The notes below the pieces were generated by a model. That model was given only the letters and a program-made list of their open reading frames with translations. It had not been told where the DNA came from and ran no database searches. From contig JBNGIQ010009372.1 in assembly GCA_049999765.1 (NCBI GenBank), forward strand, positions 103,048-140,721: DNA of 37,674 nt, written 5' to 3'. This DNA comes from Phaeoceros laevis. Its lineage: Eukaryota; Anthocerotophyta; Anthocerotopsida; Notothyladales. A program made the position numbers and the translations under genes. Of the stretch, positions 1-11,340 are shown piece by piece; position 1 is the first letter of the stretch, and every line of letters starts with the position of its first letter.

Positions 1-66
1 TAGTAGATTAGTAGATTAGTAGATTAGTAGATTAGTAGATTAGTAGATTAGTAGATTAGTAGATTA
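1..66. repeat. 8-bp microsatellite (TAGTAGAT)n
   Basis: About eight near-perfect head-to-tail copies of TAGTAGAT start at the first base, so the array is cut by the window edge. It decays into a TTAATAGAT-like pattern near 66-82. Confidence 0.95.
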
Positions 67-82
67 TTAATAGATTATTAAT

Positions 83-1136
83 ATAATATATGTTACTATA
101 TATTTATATAAAAGATAAATTATTTTTCATATATTTTTTATTTAAAAAGCTTAGCTTCTCATGTTACAAATGTGTACACATCAAATTAGTGTCAGCCTGC
201 CTGTCTAACGTGCGGGCCTCTATACTAGTATTTAAATAGTTTCAAGAGTCCACCCTTTTTTTTAACGGCCTAACATAATAAAAAAACGAGCTTTTGACTT
301 TTGAGACACGTGTTTTACGTCATCGCTTTTCAATAGGCTGCAAGTACGATACGTATACATCAATAGCAACTCCAAAATATACAAACAACCTACCATACCA
401 AATTTCATATGGATCTCAATACCACCAAACATAATAAATTGCTTGTGATTTTTTTCTTCTTTTTTTGTTACTCTTGGATATTAATGTAAACGTGCACATA
501 TGCATAATAATATGAAGTATTTAATTTTACACTATCTATCTCACAGTACTTTGAGCAAAAAAAATTGAACTCCTATATTTTTTTTTGTAGTGTGGTGTTT
601 CAATCCACTTAATTAGCTCTGAAGCTTACCCAAGGACTTATTGAATCTACCTCAAATGTCGTCATTTTGCAAGAGTCTGCTAGTTTCTAGTTTCTGTATT
701 CATGACTTCCGAAAATGATGTTATTCCTCAAAACCATGTTGTGCCAATCATGCTAAGTATTGCCTCCTTCAGTGACCATGTGCATATGCAGTGAAACTCT
801 ACATATGTAAATGCCCATAGCAGGCGCCCATCTAGAAGACAAGGAGATGACCCTCTATGGGACCGTGCAAACCTCCCTCAATAACTTCACACACACACAC
901 AATTCTTCTCTCTTCTTCCTTTTGGTCCGTGGAGTTGCAAACATGATGGATGAGCACCTTCGACTGCCCTCAAATTTTAGCATAATAGATGAGGCTATTG
1001 CTAGTACGGAAGTGCACGCGTGCCCAGGGATGCCAAATCACGTGGCGATTTGCCAATGGTGCGAACTTATATCATATTAAGGGCTTCGGACACGTGTCAA
1101 TTTTTGAGCTATCAGACCCCACAACGTGCTATTTTA
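83..1136. other. AT-rich stretch with no recognised gene
   Basis: Low-GC sequence with many homopolymer A/T runs. The only sizeable open frame (811-1080) has no recognisable domain and includes a short CA dinucleotide run at about 887-900. A segment near 846-900 resembles one at 2160-2210. I see no coding gene. Confidence 0.6.
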
Positions 1137-1257
1137 CGAAGTGATGGGGTCCTAATGGGCAGTTCCAGTGTATGTTGACGAAATTGGGCCACCTCATTAC
1201 GGAGTGATGGGGTCCTAATGAGCAGTTCCAGTGTTTGTTGACGAAATTGGGCCACCT
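1137..1257. repeat. 63-bp tandem duplication
   Basis: Two head-to-tail copies with a 63-bp period (1141 aligns with 1204), each running from GTGATGGGGTCCTAATG to GAAATTGGGCCACCT with only a few mismatches. It overlaps no recognised gene. Confidence 0.9.
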
Positions 1258-1652
1258 GATCATGCTACTTGCCTTCAGTACTTTAGTAATTATCTTCATA
1301 ATCTTCATAATATAAAAGTATATTTTTGTTTTTGTAGTGAGTATTGGGCTCTTTTTTTCTCGAAACTTATACCAAGTTTTGTGGCCCATCTGCTGTCAAG
1401 CCAAGCGGGAGAAGGTAATAGATAGGAACTCACTTGGCAGAAAGACAAGGACCATCCGTAAGCTGCAATGATGAAAAAAAGCTTCATTTTTAAAAACTTT
1501 CAAGGATTTGATATGAATCTCTAGTGTAGGGCTGAAGGATCTGATGACAAGAAAAATAGCATGTAAAGTGGTCATAGAAGTCAGAGGAGCATACCTCATA
1601 GAAAAGGAGTATGTGCATGGAGGCTTCAAGGTCTCCATACCTTGGGCCATAT

Positions 1653-1835
1653 TGGGGTTAAGTAGTTAGTCAACTCGTCTTAAGGTTAGGTTAAAACAAT
1701 CTAGTGGTTGAGACGGTTATGTAGGTATATACTTTCACGCCTACACGAAGATTCTTGTAATGCACGCCTATTTTTGCTAAGTACAATGCTTTCTCGCGCA
1801 ACCATTGCACAATCGTGATTATCTCATTTGCAACA
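1653..1835 (+). repeat. Putative 5' LTR remnant of a copia-type element
   Basis: The right edge is inferred from the adjoining primer-binding-site-like sequence: the segment ends in CAACA immediately before TGGTATCAAAG. The left edge is a guess at a TG dinucleotide, giving about 183 bp. I could not find a matching 3' LTR in the window, so this may be truncated or wrong. Confidence 0.3.
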
Positions 1836-1850
1836 TGGTATCAAAGTCTG
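1836..1850 (+). other. tRNA-iMet-like primer binding site of a retrotransposon
   Basis: TGGTATCAAAGTC closely matches the classic plant retrotransposon primer binding site TGGTATCAGAGC, complementary to the 3' end of initiator tRNA-Met, with about two differences. It lies about 1.4 kb upstream of gag-like sequence on the same strand, which supports the assignment. Confidence 0.55.
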
Positions 1851-3267
1851 ATTCGAGATGTCATGGATGCAAGTGTTGGACACCTTGTCCATCTGCCACG
1901 AGGGAGAGGTGGTGGGCTGTTGGCCTGCTTGCCAGCGCTCCGATGCCAATCGCGTTCGGTCACCGCAATTGCAAAAGACAAGAGTCCACATTTGGACTCT
2001 ACTGTCCTCCTTATAAGCTAAATCCCGGCCAATCACAAGAGGCCGTAGGGATTTCCCTAACTCATGATCCCTAATTAACCTAGCTATGGTCTAACCATAG
2101 CTAGATAACTTAATTAACTTAACTAATCACGCTTAATTAGGACCACTTCTACTACTAGGAGGGGACCCTCATGGGACCGTCTAACCTCCTCAACCACACA
2201 CATACATACTACGGCACGACAGCTTACGTTCATACGATATAATCTCGCTCAGGCTGTTCTCAGAACTCATGCACTTCGCATACCAAACTTACTTCGCCAA
2301 GTGCATGATTTCTTGGAGGCCAGCTTGCACCCCAGAACCCGCTGTGGATTCCCTGTGAAGATGGAAGTGAGGGTTACCTAAAGACGCTAGAGTGAGTGAA
2401 GCATGGGATTTGCCATTGTCAACGGGGTGCGCACAAGAAGAGCAACACAAGAAGATGCGAGCGCTGTGTGGAGATGGCACCTAGAGTACACTTGCGGGTA
2501 AACGAGAGTCTTCCCACGGATGATGGACCCGCGCTAGCAGTACTCGCACTGGAATCACCACCAAAACAGAAGTGCTCGGGGAAGGCAGACCTTGACCTGG
2601 AGGATGAGCGCAACAATTGCTGTTCTGTGACTCTCCGACCTTTCGTCCCCAACAGGCTGCACCGGTCAAAGGCATTCAAGAGGATACCTGTCAGTGCACT
2701 TCCACTCGTCAACCTCAGGCATGGAGAAGAACACCACACGGGCATCAGGCGAGCAATTGATCACTCTTCGAGTGCGGGAGCCTTACCTGGAGGCATACTC
2801 GACTTCTCGAGAACCTGCGAGACGAAGTCCAAAACCCTTCAACAAATCTGTTTGGGTCTATTGGATCTTCAGCTAAACAAAGGAAGTTCTTACCTAGGTC
2901 TATTGATCATCTACGCATGAGAATTGACCAGATTGAAATTCAAATGTGTAGGCTTGCTCTCCAATTTAGTCAGATTCAACACACTAACTCTCAAACCACA
3001 ATTGTACAAGTGAAGTAGGTTCATGTAAGGAGTAGTGTGTTGTCAATAAAACTGATGGAGAACCTGCACAGTTTTGAGAGCCAGCCATTGAGTTAGCTGT
3101 GAATGAAAGACTCCAATGAAGAAGAAGCTATACACTTGTGACCTGCTTGAACAATCACTAGAAGCTGACTTCTTGGACAAGATTGCATCATTGTTCAACA
3201 TGGCTGATGATATTGGAGATCACAACCGGAGGGACAACGTTCAAAGTGAGGTGAAGCTCCGAAAATA
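1851..3267. other. Stretch between primer-binding-site-like sequence and gag remnant
   Basis: The only long open frame is 2396-2920 (174 codons, plus strand); I recognise no domain in it. The stretch is longer than a usual copia leader, so it may contain a nested insertion or may not belong to the element. Confidence 0.4.
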
Positions 3268-4700
3268 ATGAAACAAATGCAAACCCTGAAGGTCGACTTT
3301 AAGGAGAAGGATCGTCTCACAAACGGTTCGAATTATGATGTTTGGAAGATCTGGATGCATGGCATTTTGACAGAGGTATCCCTATGGGGCAAGGTAGCAG
3401 GCACATTGCCTCGTCTGGATAGTAGCCCAGACCTACCACATGGAGAACGAACAGAGGATTAGGTACTGTGGGACTTCATGGATATTTGTGCACAGGGTGT
3501 CATACGCGTAGGCTTGACAGAAGCCATGGTATTAAGCACATCTACTATTAGAACTTCCAAGGAAATGTGGGAACATCTCGCAATGGTCTATCGTGGCAAG
3601 GACATGATGACCAGGATGTCCGCCAATACCAAGTACTATGCTCTAAAGATGGAGGGAGAACCCATGGATCAGTTTGTGACATAGTTTCGTGACCTACGTC
3701 TAAAGATGGAGCAATCAGGGACTCCCATTATAGAGTCAGATGCTTGTATGAGGCTTCTATCAGCATTATCATCTAGTTACACTAACTTTGTAACTAGTCA
3801 GAATGTTGTTCTGAGGTTGGCTCAACAGTTGGCAGTTGTGACAAAAGGTATACCCACCTCAAATGTCAATGAGCTGATTGGTGCATTGATGCAAGAGGAG
3901 GCCAGTAGACAGGTGGTGAAGACCCCTCGAAGGCAAGCCCTCTTTACTGCGAGGCCCAAAGGGCCGAGGAAAGGACTTGGCAAACCTTTCAACAACAGAA
4001 CACGAGGCACTTTGTCAGGAGCAGCTAGTGAAGGCTCGTCAAGCAAGAAGAGGTCAAGAAATTGCAACTGGTGCAGTCTTCCCAACCACTAGGAAAGGGA
4101 CTGCCGGAAAAGAAGAACAACGAACCCAGACGGGTTACTGCTCCAGAGGTGCACATTGTGGCCAAGAAGGAGGTGGCCACACTTTCAGTGCTGCTGGTTT
4201 AAGCTGCTTCCCCTTCCGAGTCCCCGAGCCCTGCCAAGAGGACCAAGTTGCTTCCCAAGCCTGCCAGGATTTCTTCTACAGCCCTCACAGTGTCTCTCTA
4301 TAGTAGAACCTTGCCACTTGTTGTGGTTTTTCGATTCTAGGGCAACTGCAAATATCTGTTTTGATAGGTTGGTTTTTTCAAATTACGTTCTACATACTGA
4401 CAATCAAAATGTCCTACTTGGGGATGACAGTCAACTGCAGATGAAGGGAGTCGGGAGTCGGGACTTACATCTCGAGAATGGGAATACATTTGCCTTGCAC
4501 ACTGTTCTTCATGTACGTGCCATCACAAAGAACCTCTTGTCTGAATGTCGGCTACTCCCAAACACCCAAACATAGGGGTAGATGTGTCCTTCGAACGAAG
4601 CATGTGTGTCATCAAGGAATTAGGGGAAATAATTGCATACTGTTCGTGTGGAATGTTGCTAGTCTCCCTGCTCCCGATGTATGTATTAAGGTTAATTAAG
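3268..4700 (+). mobile_element. Decayed Ty1/copia retrotransposon: gag and protease remnant
   Basis: Frame-1 translation from 3268 matches copia gag (UBN2-type) proteins: N-terminal substrate-like block, central W-E-H-L and Y-x-L-K-M motifs, then a zinc knuckle of form CX2CX4HX4C near 4065-4106. Next comes an aspartic protease block near 4327-4560, with D-S-R-A where functional copia proteases have D-S-G-A, and an N-L-L-S segment leading toward the GAG-pre-integrase region. The frame is interrupted by in-frame TAG codons at 3460, 3682 and 4090 and by frame changes between about 4110 and 4310 and near 4545. Integrase, reverse transcriptase and RNase H are not visible. It is a non-functional fragment. 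Confidence 0.85.
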
Positions 4701-5450
4701 TACACCGTGTTGACAAGGTTTTTCCACATGCCATTTCCGGGACCGTGGACAGTTCGAAGATATGGCTCACGCGCCTTCACCGTTGGCGAAACCGTCTGTC
4801 ACACATCGGCGAAATCAGAAAATGAGTGGGCCAGAGATGCTGCCAGCAAGGCTGCAGGCCTTTCCAGCCCATTAATAACCCGAGGGGTGAGAAAGCCCGG
4901 TCGGGGGTTACGTCAGTTGAGGGCGTTGAAGCATACACTACTCCCGACTACAGATTCCGAGGCTACCGCATACGTATGTCGGTGCAAGGAGCTAACCACA
5001 TAGGGCTACTTTATTCGTATCATAACGGCCTCCGGCTCCGGACCAAATATGCCCTCTACGAAGTTACACGCGCAGGATTGCTTCGCCTGGGACTTACCTT
5101 GCTTCATTTTGAGGTAAGGTTGGAAATTCTTACTTGTTTTCTAGACTTTGTGACTTCCATATGGAAGCTTGGATGGCGGCTGGGCGATGACCTTTGCGGC
5201 TGTGAGGATAGGAGTCGGTGGTCTGTGTAGGTTAGATTGATGTTATCATACTGATCGGTATGCAAGGATCTACATCATTATTCACCAACAAGGTATGAGG
5301 GGAGCCGACTTTGTATCTTTTATCTCTAGTCTATGATGGAGATATAGGGGAATAATACATCGATCCCTCACAACCTCCTAAAGTGTGTTGTAATTAGGAA
5401 AGTGTCATGAGTCTGTCCCAAAATGATAGCTTGGTGCTTTTATCCTTCAT
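4701..5450. other. Stretch with no recognised gene after the copia remnant
   Basis: Contains an open frame 4826-5230 (134 codons, plus) with no domain I recognise. It could be further eroded transposon sequence or chance. No LTR copy was seen. Confidence 0.4.
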
Positions 5451-6579
5451 AATTAACGGCATATCGCTTGCCGCTTTCCGGTTAAGGATATATTGGTCCG
5501 ATAAGCATTCCTTTCTGATCGATATCGCCAGACGCGAGGGTTTCGCCCGGCAGAAAATTACCGGGGGGAGGAACACGGTGAGCGCGTCGTGCTCATGCGC
5601 CAGCAGCGGGAAGAGCGAAGGAAAAGTGGCGCAGCTACGCACGCAGGTTTGGGCCTCCGGTGCTGGCTGGCTGGCTGGCTTTTTGCTTGCGAGGAGAGGA
5701 GGTGGGGGGCGAAGCAGAGGTGAAGAGGAGGCGCAGGTCAGGCAGCCAGCCCAGACCAGCCCATCTCTCTCTTTATCAGCCTGGCAAGCCTCGCTCCTCT
5801 GTCATTGCGCAGGCCTGGCTGCCTCTCTCTCTGACCTCCCTTCCGCTCTCTGCGCTCCTGCCCGCCCTCTGCTCGTGGCTTTACCGGGCCGGGGCTGCTT
5901 CTTGTCTCTCGCTCATCCCCCCCTCCCACTGTGCCTCCCACCCCCACTCCCCCTCTGCCGCCCCGCCATCGCTCCTGCTACCGCTGTGCCGTCACTGCTG
6001 CTGCTGCGGGGGCCAGATCGGGTGCTTGCCGGCCTTGGCTGTGGCGGCAAGAAGGGGCGGCTCTGGGGTGGTTGCCCTTGCTGCTTTTTTCTGGAGCAGT
6101 AGGCACGCCTCTAAGGTGAGGCCACTCGACACCGCACTCTCCCGCGCAGCTACAACCCCGGGGGAGGAGGCCCTGGACACTACATCAGCAGCCTGAGGAA
6201 AGCTGGCCGGAAGTGATCTCCCTTGCTGCGGATCTGGACTGCTTGTCACAGGATTTGAGCTTATTCTCGGTTGCGCGCCGCAGAGCAGTTGGTTGTGCCA
6301 CCGGCAGGCAGTTGTAGGAAGCAAAACAGAGGCTGGTCACAGACACATTTGCAGCGGGGCCGCAACATTTCCACAGCTCTGGCGTTGCTCTAGTGTGTCG
6401 TAGGCTGCAGGCTGCACCGCATTTCGTTACTTGCCTCTGCCCTCGACGGTCTGCAACAATGGCACGCAGATCCTGGGTGTAGCAGGTCCTTACAGGCTGT
6501 GCTCACTTCGGAGGCGTGAAAATTGAGGTGGCGTGAGACGTTATTAGTCTCGTCCCGCTGGGATTGCGGATTGCAGGTC
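5451..6579 (+). promoter_or_regulatory. CESA upstream region and probable 5' UTR
   Basis: Strongly pyrimidine-rich from about 5740 to 6010, with a (GGCT)n microsatellite at 5662-5680. TTGCAG|GTC directly before the CESA start codon (acceptor at 6576) fits a 5' UTR intron, and a GTGAGG donor-like site lies at about 6116. No TATA box was assigned. Several long open frames here look like composition effects. Confidence 0.4.
5662..5680. repeat. (GGCT)n microsatellite
   Basis: Nearly five copies of the tetranucleotide GGCT within the CESA upstream region. Confidence 0.9.
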
Positions 6580-9500
6580 ATGGAGGCCAATGCAGGCCTG
6601 ATTGCGGGCTCCCACAATCGGAATGAGCTTGTGGTTATCCGGCCCGACGGTGAAGGGGTAAGACTGTGTCCATGACTCTTGTCCTGTCTCTGGATGGATG
6701 GATTTCTGTGGCTTAAAGCCGGTCGCCGGACCGTACGACACCGGCCTCTTCTTCCGCCACCCACTCTTTCGCGCTCTCAGCACTTGTTCTGGCATGTCTT
6801 GACTCGCTCTCTTTTGTCGTGATTTCTTCCTCAGCCCAAGCCGCTGAATCATGTCAACGGCGCCATTTGCCAAATCTGCGGCGACGATGTCGGAATCATG
6901 TCGGAGGGTGAGCTCTTCGTCGCATGCAATGAATGTGCATTTCCTGTCTGCCGGCCCTGCTACGAGTACGAGCGCAAGGACGGGAACCAGTCTTGCCCTC
7001 AATGCAAGACCAGATACAAGCGACACAAAGGTAGCCTGGCCCTCTGTGCTCCCTGTCCATGCAGGTTGAAGTTTTGAAGAATAGACCTGTGTTTCTTTGC
7101 GGCGCCGTGATTCCGTCTGTGACACGGCAGATCCGGGACCTGTGCAAGGCTAGCCACCCCAACTCTGCGCGGGGGCTAGCTGCAAGTGCTTTTAAGGATT
7201 CATCGGCTGTCCTGCTGATACTGTCGCTTGGTTTACAGGAAGCCCTCGTGTTGAAGGCGACGAGGAAGAGGATGACACCGATGACCTGGAAAATGAGTTC
7301 AACTTCACCGAGGTTGACAAGCAAGATAAGCAGCAGACCGCAGAGGCAATGCTCCACGGGCAAATGTTGCATGGCCACTACAACGAGCACGATTCGTCGC
7401 CCCACCACATGATGCAGCCCATGCAACCTCAATTTCCGCTCCTGACCAACGGGCAAATGGTATGGCCAGTTCACAAGCTCACTGACTTTGCGCCAATTTT
7501 CACCTGCCGAGTTCGAGTTGCTCCTTTACCCTGGGTTTTTGTCTCATGCTGCCGAGATCTGAAACTCTCTTGATAACTTCAGGTTACGGGGGATCCCCAC
7601 GGCGGTCACCCGGAGCATCATGCAATTGTTGTGCCTCCTATTTCGGGCGGTGGCAGCAAGAGGGTACATCCTCTGCCGTTTATTGACAATGGTCTTCCAG
7701 GTACTCATCATTCTCCTGATTCACCCGTTTGCTGTATCAGAACGTGATGTACCACAAAACCGACGGCTGATTGTGGACCTGCTATTTGCATGTGAGCAGT
7801 GCAAGCCAGACCGATGGATCCGTCCAAAGATCTGGCAGCCTATGGATACGGCAGTGTTGCTTGGAAGGATAGGGTGGAGAGCTGGAAGCTCAGGCAAGAG
7901 AAAATGCAAATGACGATGACGGAAGGGGGGCAGCAGAACGGTGGCAAAGGTGGCGACCCAGATGATGAGAAGGGAAATGGTCCTGATCTGCCAATGTAGG
8001 TTTTGGCACCTGGGATTTGCTCAAGACTCGAATCGCTTAAGATTTTTTTTTTCTCAATGCTCTTTTATGTTTGTGCAGTATGGACGAGGCAAGGCAGCCT
8101 TTGTCGAGGAAGGTGCCCATTGCATCCAGCAAGATAAACCCCTACAGGATGCTAATTATCCTCAGGCTGGTCATTGTTGGATTTTTTTTCCGATACCGAA
8201 TCACGAATCCTGTGGAGGATGCCTACGCATTGTGGCTGGTGTCGGTCATTTGTGAGATTTGGTTTGCTATTTCGTGGATTCTTGATCAGTTCCCAAAGTG
8301 GCTGCCCATCAACCGTGAGACATACCTGGACAGGCTATCTCTGAGGTGACCAACTTGTTCCATTTCTGGTTTAGCCCCTGGGAAACTTGTATTGGTTGAT
8401 TGTAATTATATTTAATCTGTTCGTCTTCAGATATGATAAAGAAGGAGAATGTCAGCTCTGTCCTGTTGATGTCTACGTCAGTACAGTGGATCCCCTCAAG
8501 GAGCCTCCTATTGTCACAGCCAACACTGTCCTTTCTATTCTGTCCGTGGATTATCCAGTGGATAAGGTGTCATGCTATGTGTCTGATGATGGCGCAGCAA
8601 TGCTTACCTTCGAAACATTATCTGAGACATCTGAGTTTGCACGCAAGTGGGTCCCATTCTGCAAGAAGTTTAACATTGAGCCTCGGGCCCCTGAGATGTA
8701 CTTCGCACAGAAAATTGACTATCTCAAGGACAAGGTGCAACCTACATTTGTGAAGGAAAGGAGGGCCATGAAGGTAGACATTATGATCATATTGCAGCTT
8801 GGTCCACATCCCCGTCTCCAAAATTGGTTCCTGAATGCTTGTTGTGCTGCAGAGAGAGTATGAGGAATTCAAAGTTAGGGTCAATGCTCTGGTGGCAAAG
8901 GCGGAGAAAGTTCCAGACGAGGGGTGGACCATGCAAGATGGGACTCCCTGGCCAGGCAACAACACCAGGGACCATCCTGGAATGATTCAGGTTAGTCAGG
9001 AAAATGAAGTACTTCTGGTTCAGCAAATTCAGATTGAAGGTTGCCTTTCATCGTGCTGATAGGATGATGTCTGTACAGGTTTTTCTGGGCCACAGTGGTG
9101 GACTAGATACCGAAGGCAACGAGTTACCTCGCTTGGTTTATGTCTCTAGGGAGAAGCGTCCAGGATTCAACCATCACAAGAAAGCTGGTGCCATGAATGC
9201 TTTGGTACGTTTACTGCTTGTACAGGCTCTACTGTCAGCCCCGTTACATATTTTTGCACTATACTTTGTTGCCTGTTACCTGCTGCACGAATTGACCATG
9301 GAGTTTGTAGGTGCGTGTGTCTGCTGTGCTCACAAACGCACCGTACATGCTCAACTTGGATTGTGATCATTACATCAACAATAGCAAGGCCATTCGTGAA
9401 GCAATGTGCTTTATGATGGATCCCACAGTGGGGCCGAAAGTTTGTTACGTCCAGTTCCCCCAGAGATTTGACGGCATTGATCGTAATGATCGATATGCCA

Positions 9501-11340
9501 ACCACAATACTGTGTTCTTTGATGTGAGTTTTCAGCCTTCGATTTACCATGCCCAGTTTGCCCGCTGGTCGGTCTGTGAGACATTTGTAGCTGTTGATTT
9601 GCACAGCATCAGCTTCTGTGCTGACATCGAGCCCGTGTGCCTGACAGATAAACTTGAAGGGGCTTGACGGTATTCAAGGGCCAGTCTACGTGGGAACGGG
9701 ATGTGTATTCAGAAGGCAAGCTCTATACGGTTACGAGCCTCAAATCAAGGATAAGAAGAAAACCCAGGACTGCAATTGTTTCGCACAAATGTGCTCATTG
9801 TGCTGTGGTGGCAAAAGTAGAAAGGGGAAAAAAGCGAAGAGCAAGAAGACAGACCAGAAGAAAACAACCACTCGCAGTGATTCAACAATTCCCATTTTTA
9901 ACCTTGAGGATATTGAAGAAGGCATTGAAGGTATTGAAGGAATCATCTCCACCTTTTAAGGTTGAGTGCAAGAAATCTGTAACTTGTGGGCATAAGGTTG
10001 AGATTCACTTTCTGTCTTGCAGGCCTTGACGACGAGAAGTCATCTCTGATGTCGATGAAGAATTTCGAGAAGAGGTTTGGACAGTCGCCTGTTCTTGTAG
10101 CATCTACACTTCTCGAGAACGGAGGTGTGCCGCATACATCTACCCCTGGATCTCTGTTGAAGGAAGCCATTCATGTAATAAGCTGCGGTTACGAAGACAA
10201 GTCTGACTGGGGAAAAGAGGTGATAACCTGCTCGATCAACACCTGTGAATTTACTTGCCTGTTTTGTACGGTTACCCATTCTCTACGCTCGTGTTGCCTG
10301 CAGATTGGCTGGATTTATGGGTCTGTGACGGAGGATATTCTCACAGGTTTTAAGATGCACTGCCGTGGCTGGCGCTCAGTGTATTGCATGCCTCCTCGGC
10401 CTGCCTTCAAGGGTTCTGCCCCCATCAACCTGTCTGATCGTTTGCACCAAGTGCTGCGATGGGCATTGGGCTCTGTCGAGATTTTCTTGAGTCGTCACTG
10501 CCCTCTGTGGTACGGATATGGAGGTGGCCTGAAATGTCTGGAAAGGCTCTTTTACATCAACGCAACTGTTTATCCATGGACGTCAATTCCCTTGGTGGCC
10601 TATTGTACCCTTCCAGCCGTTTGCCTCCTGACCAATAAGTTCATCATTCCAACGGTTCGTATATCTTGCTGCCTGCTCCGTCTTGTTCAACACACGGGCG
10701 GAAAATTTGTCTGGTTGGTGGCATCTTTCTAACAGCGCCCTTGTGGGCATTCCTGCAGATCAGTAACTTCGCCAGTTTGTGGTTCATTCTGCTCTTTCTT
10801 TCCATTTTCGCCACTGGTATCCTGGAAATGCGATGGAGTGGTGTTGGTATCGACGAGTGGTGGAGGAACGAGCAGTTTTGGGTTATTGGAGGCGTGTCAT
10901 CACATCTCTTTGCTCTTTTCCAGGGTCTGCTGAAGGTGTTAGCTGGTGTTGACACGAACTTTACCGTAACTTCGAAGGCTGCTGAAGATGGCAGTTTTGG
11001 GGAGTTATACGTGTTGAAGTGGACAACGCTTCTTATACCACCCACAACTCTGCTGATCATCAACATAGTAGGTGTGGTTGCCGGTATCTCAGATGCAGTT
11101 AACAACGGTAATCTGTCATGGGGTCCTTTGTTTGGAAAGCTCTTCTTCGCCTTCTGGGTGATTGTCCACCTGTATCCCTTCCTGAAAGGTCTCATGGGAC
11201 GGCAAAACAGGACCCCTACCATTGTTATTGTCTGGTCTATCCTTCTGGCCTCCATCTTTTCCCTGCTGTGGGTGAGAATAGATCCTTTCCTGGCCAGGAC
11301 CAATGGACCCGACTTGACACAGTGTGGGATCAACTGCTGA
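6580..11340 (+). CDS. CESA: Cellulose synthase catalytic subunit (CESA), 14 exons
   Basis: Processive GT2 glycosyltransferase of the plasma-membrane rosette complex, making beta-1,4-glucan from UDP-glucose. Inferred exons: 6580-6657, 6835-7030, 7239-7459, 7583-7700, 7800-7995, 8079-8345, 8431-8773, 8853-8990, 9079-9204, 9311-9523, 9648-9930, 10023-10219, 10304-10654, 10759-11340. All introns are GT-AG (79-208 bp) and frames join exactly, giving 1102 aa, the usual CESA length. Visible: the N-terminal MEANAGL-type start, a RING-type zinc finger with cysteines from C38 to C83, an acidic variable region, and the full catalytic set: DDG (411-413), DCD (578-580), TED (801-803) and QVLRW (841-845). 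Hydrophobic segments lie just before exon 7 and in exons 13-14, with FTVTSK between the later ones. It looks intact. I cannot tell primary- from secondary-wall type. Confidence 0.97.

Noticed and set aside
2396-2920. 174-codon plus-strand frame between PBS-like site and gag
   Set aside because: No recognisable domain, mixed composition, and it lies in degenerate repeat sequence; not supportable as a gene.
4826-5230. 134-codon plus-strand frame after the copia remnant
   Set aside because: Looked briefly organelle-protein-like, but I could not match it to any family, so no function is assigned.
5407-6324. Long overlapping frames upstream of CESA on both strands
   Set aside because: Pyrimidine-rich, low-complexity sequence gives long frames by composition; translations are Leu/Ser/Pro-rich without domains, and the region fits a promoter and 5' UTR.
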